From NCBI GenBank assembly GCA_019689695.1, contig JADGHA010000131.1:1-9741 (forward strand): DNA of 9,741 nucleotides. Reading direction: 5' to 3'. The position numbers and the translations under genes were made by a program. Positions 5,872 through 9,741 of this stretch are shown in pieces (positions within the stretch are counted from its first letter, which is position 1; the number at the start of each line of letters is the position of its first letter). Below the pieces are notes generated by a model. It did no database searches. It was given only the letters and a program-made list of their open reading frames with translations, and was not told where the DNA came from. The DNA is from Micromonosporaceae bacterium. GTDB taxonomy: Bacteria > Actinomycetota > Actinomycetes > Mycobacteriales > Micromonosporaceae.

Positions 5872-8418
5872 ATGCCGATCTCACGCCGAGCTCTGCTCGC
5901 GGCGGTCCCGGCAACCACCCTGCTGGCGGCGGCACGCCCCCTCCGGGCGCGCGCGGCCGCCGGGTCAAGCCCTGCCGCGTCCGCCGACCACGCCACCATC
6001 ATCGCCAACACCGTTGCGATCTTCGCCGGCACCACCGCGTCGAACGCCCGGCCCGAGACCGCGGCCAAGGTCGCGTCGATCGAGTCGACCGCGCGGGCCC
6101 GCCTCGCCGACCTGGCCGGGGCCGGCCCCAACGAGCTGTTCAAGGGTGTCCCCCTCGGCACCAATGACGCCAACCTCACCACCTCGTACCGGTACCTCTA
6201 CGAGATCGCCCTGGCCACCCGCACCCCAGGAGTGGCACCGGACCTGCTCGACAACGCCACCGTCCAACGTCAAGTCATCGACGCGCTCGACTGGCTGCAC
6301 GAGAACTACTACGGCGACCAGGACGCCGGCTACTACGGCAACTGGTTCAACTGGGAGATCGGGATCTCGCAGCAGGTGAGCAAGACCCTGGTGCTGCTCG
6401 CCGACGAGCTGGCCGCGTACCGGCCCGACCTCGTCGGCACCTACGTCGCCTCGATGGACGCGTACCTGCGCAACGGTATCGACGGCGACGTCAACCTCGA
6501 CTCCCGGTTCCACACCGGAGCCAACCTCGCGGACATCACCACCAACCGGATCCTGCAGGGCGCCGTCCTCGGCGACGACGCGCGGGTGAGCAAGGCGATC
6601 GCCGACCAGCTGACCGTCTTCGCCACTGTGGACCCGTACCACCTCCACCACGGCGTGACCGACGGCTACTACGCGGACGGCTCGTTCATCCAGCACGCCT
6701 CCGTGGCGTACACCGGCTCATACGGCAAGGGCCTGCTCACCCGCGTCGTGCAGACCATCAAGACCCTCGACGGCACCAGCTACGCGCGCGGCGACGACCT
6801 GGTGGGCGTGGTCCAGGGCTGGGTGGTCAACGGCTTCGCCCCGCTCATCTTCGAGGGCTGGATGATGGAGATCGTCAAGGGGCGGGCGGTGTCGCGGACC
6901 ACCACGGGCTATGCCGACGTGGGCGTGGTCGTCGAGGCCGTCGTCGACCTCGCCACGTACGCCAGCGGAGCGGACGCCACGGCTCTGAAGGGCTACGTCA
7001 AGTTCGTCCGCCAGAACTCGCGGGCGAGTCTCAACCCGACCAGCTTCGTCTCACCGGTCAGCATCGTCCGGTACGCGGACATCCTCGCCGACGCGTCGAT
7101 CCCGGCGGCCGACCTCAACCCTCCGGCGCGCAACGTCGCCTACAACGCGATGGATCGGACCGTGCACCGCCGGCCCGGCTACGCCTTCGCGCTCTCGCGC
7201 AGCTCCACCCGGATCAGCAAGTACGAGTACATGAACGGCGAGAACCTCATGCCGTGGTTCCAGGGCGACGGAGCCCACTACCTCTACCTGTCCGGGCAGG
7301 ACCAGACGCAGGCGTTCGGCATCGACTACTACACCACGGTCTCCCCGTACCGGCTCGCCGGCGTGACCGCACCGGTGGAGACCCGCCACACCATTCCGGA
7401 GCTGTACGGCCTTTTCTGGTACGAGAACCCCGAGCTCGGGTTCACCTCGTCGTCCGAGTCGCAGAACACCTACGTCTACTTCCCCTGCGGCACCAACGGA
7501 TACTCCGGCGGCGCCACCCTCGGCCCGTACGGCGCGGCGGGCCTCGTCCAGTCCAACGACGCCGCGTACGCCGCCAAGCAGGCCGGCCAGCTGCCCGACG
7601 ACTTTGTCGTCTACCGCAACGCCGACGCCACCAAGTCGTGGTTCATGCTCGACGACGAGATCGTCGTGCTCGCCGCGGGCGTCGGCGACAGCGCCGGCCG
7701 CGCGGTGACCACGACGATCGACACGAGGATCGCCGGCCCCACCGACGCGGTCACGGCCAGCGGGGCGCTGCGCGACGGCACCGCCTGGTCAGGGACGGGC
7801 ACCGGGAAGCTGGCCTGGCTGCGCTACGCCAACGCCAGCCAGGCGACGGCGGTCGGGTACGTGTTCCTGGACACTCCCCCGGTGACCGTGGCGCTGGACA
7901 CCGTCACCCGCAGCCGCCGCGTCGTGCGTACCAGCAACCCGGACACGGCGGTGACCAAGAAGGTCTTCGCCGCCATCGTCGAGCAGGCGGCCGGCGCGCC
8001 GCACACGTCGATGGCGTACGCCCTGGTGCCGAACGCCAGCGAAGCACAGCTGCGCGGGTACGCCCGCGGCCCGTTGTCCGTCCTGGCCAACACCACCCGG
8101 CTGCAGGCGGTCAAGCACGCCCGGCTGGGCCTGGTGGCCGCCAACACCTTCTGCGACGGCGTGCACCACGCCGAACAGCTCGTGGTCGACGGACCGGCGT
8201 CGGTCATCCTGCGCCACGGGCCGCACGGCACCGTCTCGGTCGCGGTGTCCGATCCCACCATGAACCGGGATGCCATCTCGGTGACGGTCCGGGGCCGCCC
8301 CAGGGCCGTGGTCACCGCCGACGAGGGCGTCGCGGTGCGGCAGGTGCCCGGCGGTACCCGGATCGACGTCACCACCCGGCACGCCTACGGCCGCAGCTTC
8401 ACGGCAACCCTGCGCTAG
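5872..8418 (+). CDS. Secreted polysaccharide lyase family 8 (hyaluronate/chondroitin/xanthan-lyase type)
   Basis: This 848-residue exported enzyme would cleave uronic-acid-containing polysaccharides by beta-elimination, leaving unsaturated uronides. A twin-arginine signal peptide opens it (SRRALLAAVPA at 4-14, likely cleavage near 28-31). The N-terminal alpha/alpha-toroid domain has the aromatic patch NWFNWEIGI (157-165) and TGAN (215-218; N218 is the expected catalytic Asn). In SFIQHASVAYTGSYG, H275 and Y284 match the His/Tyr pair of pneumococcal hyaluronate lyase with the same 9-residue spacing. Arg338 and Arg342 follow. The central beta domain has the family's NGEN...GDG.HYLY block (455-472; here LMPWFQ instead of the common KGWY-like residues) and KSWFMLDDEIVVLAAGV. 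A C-terminal beta domain closes it. All catalytic residues seem present. The exact substrate cannot be read. It is followed after 54 bases by a second exported enzyme, probably in one operon. Confidence 0.93.
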   Translation: MPISRRALLAAVPATTLLAAARPLRARAAAGSSPAASADHATIIANTVAIFAGTTASNARPETAAKVASIESTARARLADLAGAGPNELFKGVPLGTNDANLTTSYRYLYEIALATRTPGVAPDLLDNATVQRQVIDALDWLHENYYGDQDAGYYGNWFNWEIGISQQVSKTLVLLADELAAYRPDLVGTYVASMDAYLRNGIDGDVNLDSRFHTGANLADITTNRILQGAVLGDDARVSKAIADQLTVFATVDPYHLHHGVTDGYYADGSFIQHASVAYTGSYGKGLLTRVVQTIKTLDGTSYARGDDLVGVVQGWVVNGFAPLIFEGWMMEIVKGRAVSRTTTGYADVGVVVEAVVDLATYASGADATALKGYVKFVRQNSRASLNPTSFVSPVSIVRYADILADASIPAADLNPPARNVAYNAMDRTVHRRPGYAFALSRSSTRISKYEYMNGENLMPWFQGDGAHYLYLSGQDQTQAFGIDYYTTVSPYRLAGVTAPVETRHTIPELYGLFWYENPELGFTSSSESQNTYVYFPCGTNGYSGGATLGPYGAAGLVQSNDAAYAAKQAGQLPDDFVVYRNADATKSWFMLDDEIVVLAAGVGDSAGRAVTTTIDTRIAGPTDAVTASGALRDGTAWSGTGTGKLAWLRYANASQATAVGYVFLDTPPVTVALDTVTRSRRVVRTSNPDTAVTKKVFAAIVEQAAGAPHTSMAYALVPNASEAQLRGYARGPLSVLANTTRLQAVKHARLGLVAANTFCDGVHHAEQLVVDGPASVILRHGPHGTVSVAVSDPTMNRDAISVTVRGRPRAVVTADEGVAVRQVPGGTRIDVTTRHAYGRSFTATLR

Positions 8419-8440
8419 CGCGCCCGCCGCGGCGGCGCGC
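8418..8440 (+). terminator. Strong GC hairpin just after the lyase stop
   Basis: GCGCG (8418-8422) and CCGCCG (8424-8429) pair with CGGCGG (8430-8435) and CGCGC (8436-8440), with one bulged C; the innermost pairs must open to form a loop. There is no T-tract and the next ribosome site is only 22 bases on. It may attenuate the downstream gene or protect the lyase mRNA rather than end the operon. Confidence 0.45.
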
Positions 8441-8472
8441 CCCACCTGTCCGACCCCCGACCAGGAGGCCTG

Positions 8473-9666
8473 ATGAACCCTACCCGCATCCTGGCCGTCG
8501 CGCTCACCGCCACGCTGGTGGCGATGGGCGCCGCGGCCCCGGCCGCCGCCCAGGGCGACGCCCTGCGGCTGGCACCCGGCGTCACCCTCAGCAGCTTCTC
8601 GGTACCCGGCGCGACCGGCGAGCTCATCACCGTCGACCTCACCCAGCCCCACCTGCGCGTCGACCTGCTCCACCCCGGTGTCGTCGGCGCTCGGGAGCGG
8701 ATCTCGTCGATGGTCGACCGGCAGGGCGCGGTCATCGGCGTCAACGGGGACTTCTTCAACATCACCGAGTCACAGCACCCGGGTGTGCCGCCCACCAACT
8801 CGTCCAACGGACCCGAAGTCACCGAGTTCCGCGCGCTCAAGGCGGCGGTGCCCAACTCCCAGCGGTTCGGTCCGGCCATGGCGCCCGGTACCTCCACCCG
8901 CGACGTGATCGGCATCGACGCGTCCGGTCGCGCCAGAATCGGCACACTCACGCTGGTCGGCACGGTGACCACGCGAGACGACCACTACCCGCTGGCCGGG
9001 CTGAACCAGTACGCCCTCCCGCAGAACTCCATCGGCCTGTTCACCAGCGACTGGGGTGAGGTGTCGCGCCAGCGGGCGGTGTGCGGCAGCGACACCCGGC
9101 GGGCCGATCCCTGCACGAGCGACGCCGCCGAGGTGCTGGTCCGGCACGGCCGGGTGGTCGCGGTCAGCGACACGCCCGGGGCGGGCGCCATCGCCAGGGA
9201 CGAGCTGGTCCTCGTCGGACGCGAAGCCGGCGCGGCCGACCTGCGCAAGCTCACCGTCGGCGACCCGGTCTCGGTGCACTACCGGCTGACCGGCGAGGGC
9301 ATACCGTTCCGGTTCGCCGTGGGCGCGGCCCCGATCCTGCGGGACGGCGCTGTCATGCCTGGCGTGGACGCGAAGACCGCGGCCACCCGCACCGCCGCCG
9401 GTATCAGCGCGGACGGCCGACGGCTCTACCTGGTGACGCTCGACGGCGACGCCGAGTCCGGCGCCGGCCTCACCCTGGCGCAGCTGGCCGAGCTGCTGGC
9501 CGGCTTCGGCGCTGCGGACGGGGTGAACCTCGACGGCGGCGGATCGACCACGTGCGCCGTGCGGCTGCCCGGGAGCGTGGACGTGACGTTGTGCAACCAC
9601 CTGCCGAGCGGCGGTGCCGAACGCCCGGTCGCCAACGGCATCGGCGTGTTCGTCCGCCACTGGTAG
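8473..9666 (+). CDS. Secreted phosphodiester glycosidase family protein (NAGPA-like domain)
   Basis: This 397-residue protein has a Sec-type signal peptide (MNPTRILAVALTATLVAMGA, cleavage probably after AAA near 26). The mature part has the motifs of the phosphodiester glycosidase (NAGPA, earlier DUF2233) family: VIGVNGDFFN (87-96), TRTAAGISADGRRLYLVTLDG (305-325), LAELLAGFGAADGVNLDGGGSTT (338-360) and the closing NGIGVF (388-393). The family includes the human enzyme that removes GlcNAc from GlcNAc-phosphate-mannose. Bacterial members probably cleave sugar-1-phosphodiester bonds in cell-surface or environmental glycans. Four cysteines (204, 214, 361, 374) could form disulfides outside the cell. 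A perfect AGGAGG (8463-8468), 4 bases before the ATG, fixes the start. It follows the lyase by 54 bases, so co-transcription is likely unless the intervening hairpin terminates. The precise substrate is unknown. Confidence 0.88.
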   Translation: MNPTRILAVALTATLVAMGAAAPAAAQGDALRLAPGVTLSSFSVPGATGELITVDLTQPHLRVDLLHPGVVGARERISSMVDRQGAVIGVNGDFFNITESQHPGVPPTNSSNGPEVTEFRALKAAVPNSQRFGPAMAPGTSTRDVIGIDASGRARIGTLTLVGTVTTRDDHYPLAGLNQYALPQNSIGLFTSDWGEVSRQRAVCGSDTRRADPCTSDAAEVLVRHGRVVAVSDTPGAGAIARDELVLVGREAGAADLRKLTVGDPVSVHYRLTGEGIPFRFAVGAAPILRDGAVMPGVDAKTAATRTAAGISADGRRLYLVTLDGDAESGAGLTLAQLAELLAGFGAADGVNLDGGGSTTCAVRLPGSVDVTLCNHLPSGGAERPVANGIGVFVRHW

Positions 9667-9741
9667 GCCACTCTTCGTCACCCCTCCGGGGGGGCGCGCG
9701 CGCGCCGGGGGGGGGGCGCCGGGCGCCGGGCCGGGGGGGGG
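9667..9741. other. Non-coding tail with G-runs and CG repeats, probable contig edge
   Basis: After the glycosidase stop come about 20 ordinary bases, then G-runs of 7 (9688-9694), 10 (9707-9716) and 9 (9733-9741), separated by CGCGCG-like and GGCGCC-like blocks. CCCC-TCCG-GGGG (9681-9692) could form a small hairpin. The composition is unlike the rest of the window, and it reaches the very end, so a low-quality contig end or homopolymer artefact is likely. A GC-rich terminator is the alternative. Confidence 0.5.

Noticed and set aside
7254..9059. 601-codon plus-strand frame inside the lyase and glycosidase
   Set aside because: It is extremely Arg/Pro/Gly rich, crosses two genes with clear family motifs in other frames and has no ribosome site.

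Overview
The window comes from a high-GC Gram-positive bacterium, most likely a soil actinomycete. The GC content is very high throughout, third codon positions are almost all G or C, GTG starts are frequent, and several gene pairs share 4-base GTGA stop/start overlaps. The protein families (a GntR/LacI-type hybrid regulator, a two-gene polyketide-type ABC exporter, a Tat-exported polysaccharide lyase) fit Streptomyces or Micromonosporaceae-like genomes. I cannot name a species.

Layout. Bases 1-234 hold the 3' end of a BadF/BcrA-type sugar-kinase-like gene (+). It converges on an ABC-2 exporter operon (- strand, permease 309-1892 and ATPase 1889-2779), and the junction carries a 33-34 base repeated hairpin array. 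The exporter is divergent from a GbsR/MarR-like regulator (+, 2832-3296), and a perfect 16-base palindrome lies between their starts. The regulator's 3' end overlaps, tail to tail by 59 bases, a Gfo/Idh/MocA-family oxidoreductase (-, 3238-4287). That gene is in turn coupled to a GntR-HTH/LacI-sensor regulator (-, 4284-5393). Just upstream of the regulator is a 25-codon open frame with a strong Shine-Dalgarno, which could be a leader peptide, and a 17-base tandem repeat. A control region of about 390 bases with several palindromes follows. Then come two secreted-enzyme genes on the + strand: a polysaccharide lyase family 8 enzyme (5872-8418) and a phosphodiester glycosidase (NAGPA-like) protein (8473-9666). 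The last ~55 bases are G-run-rich low-complexity sequence and look like a contig edge.

How it may work together (inference). The left module is a self-contained exporter with its own repressor. The right module reads as a small glycan-use locus: a sugar-sensing regulator, an NAD(P)-dependent sugar oxidoreductase and two exported glycan-cleaving enzymes, one an eliminase for uronic-acid polysaccharides and one for sugar-phosphodiester bonds. No transporter or intracellular unsaturated-uronide hydrolase is seen here. They may lie outside the window. All families are known ones. The least ordinary features are the leader ORF/tandem-repeat arrangement, the palindromes in the divergent control region and the lyase plus phosphodiester-glycosidase pairing.
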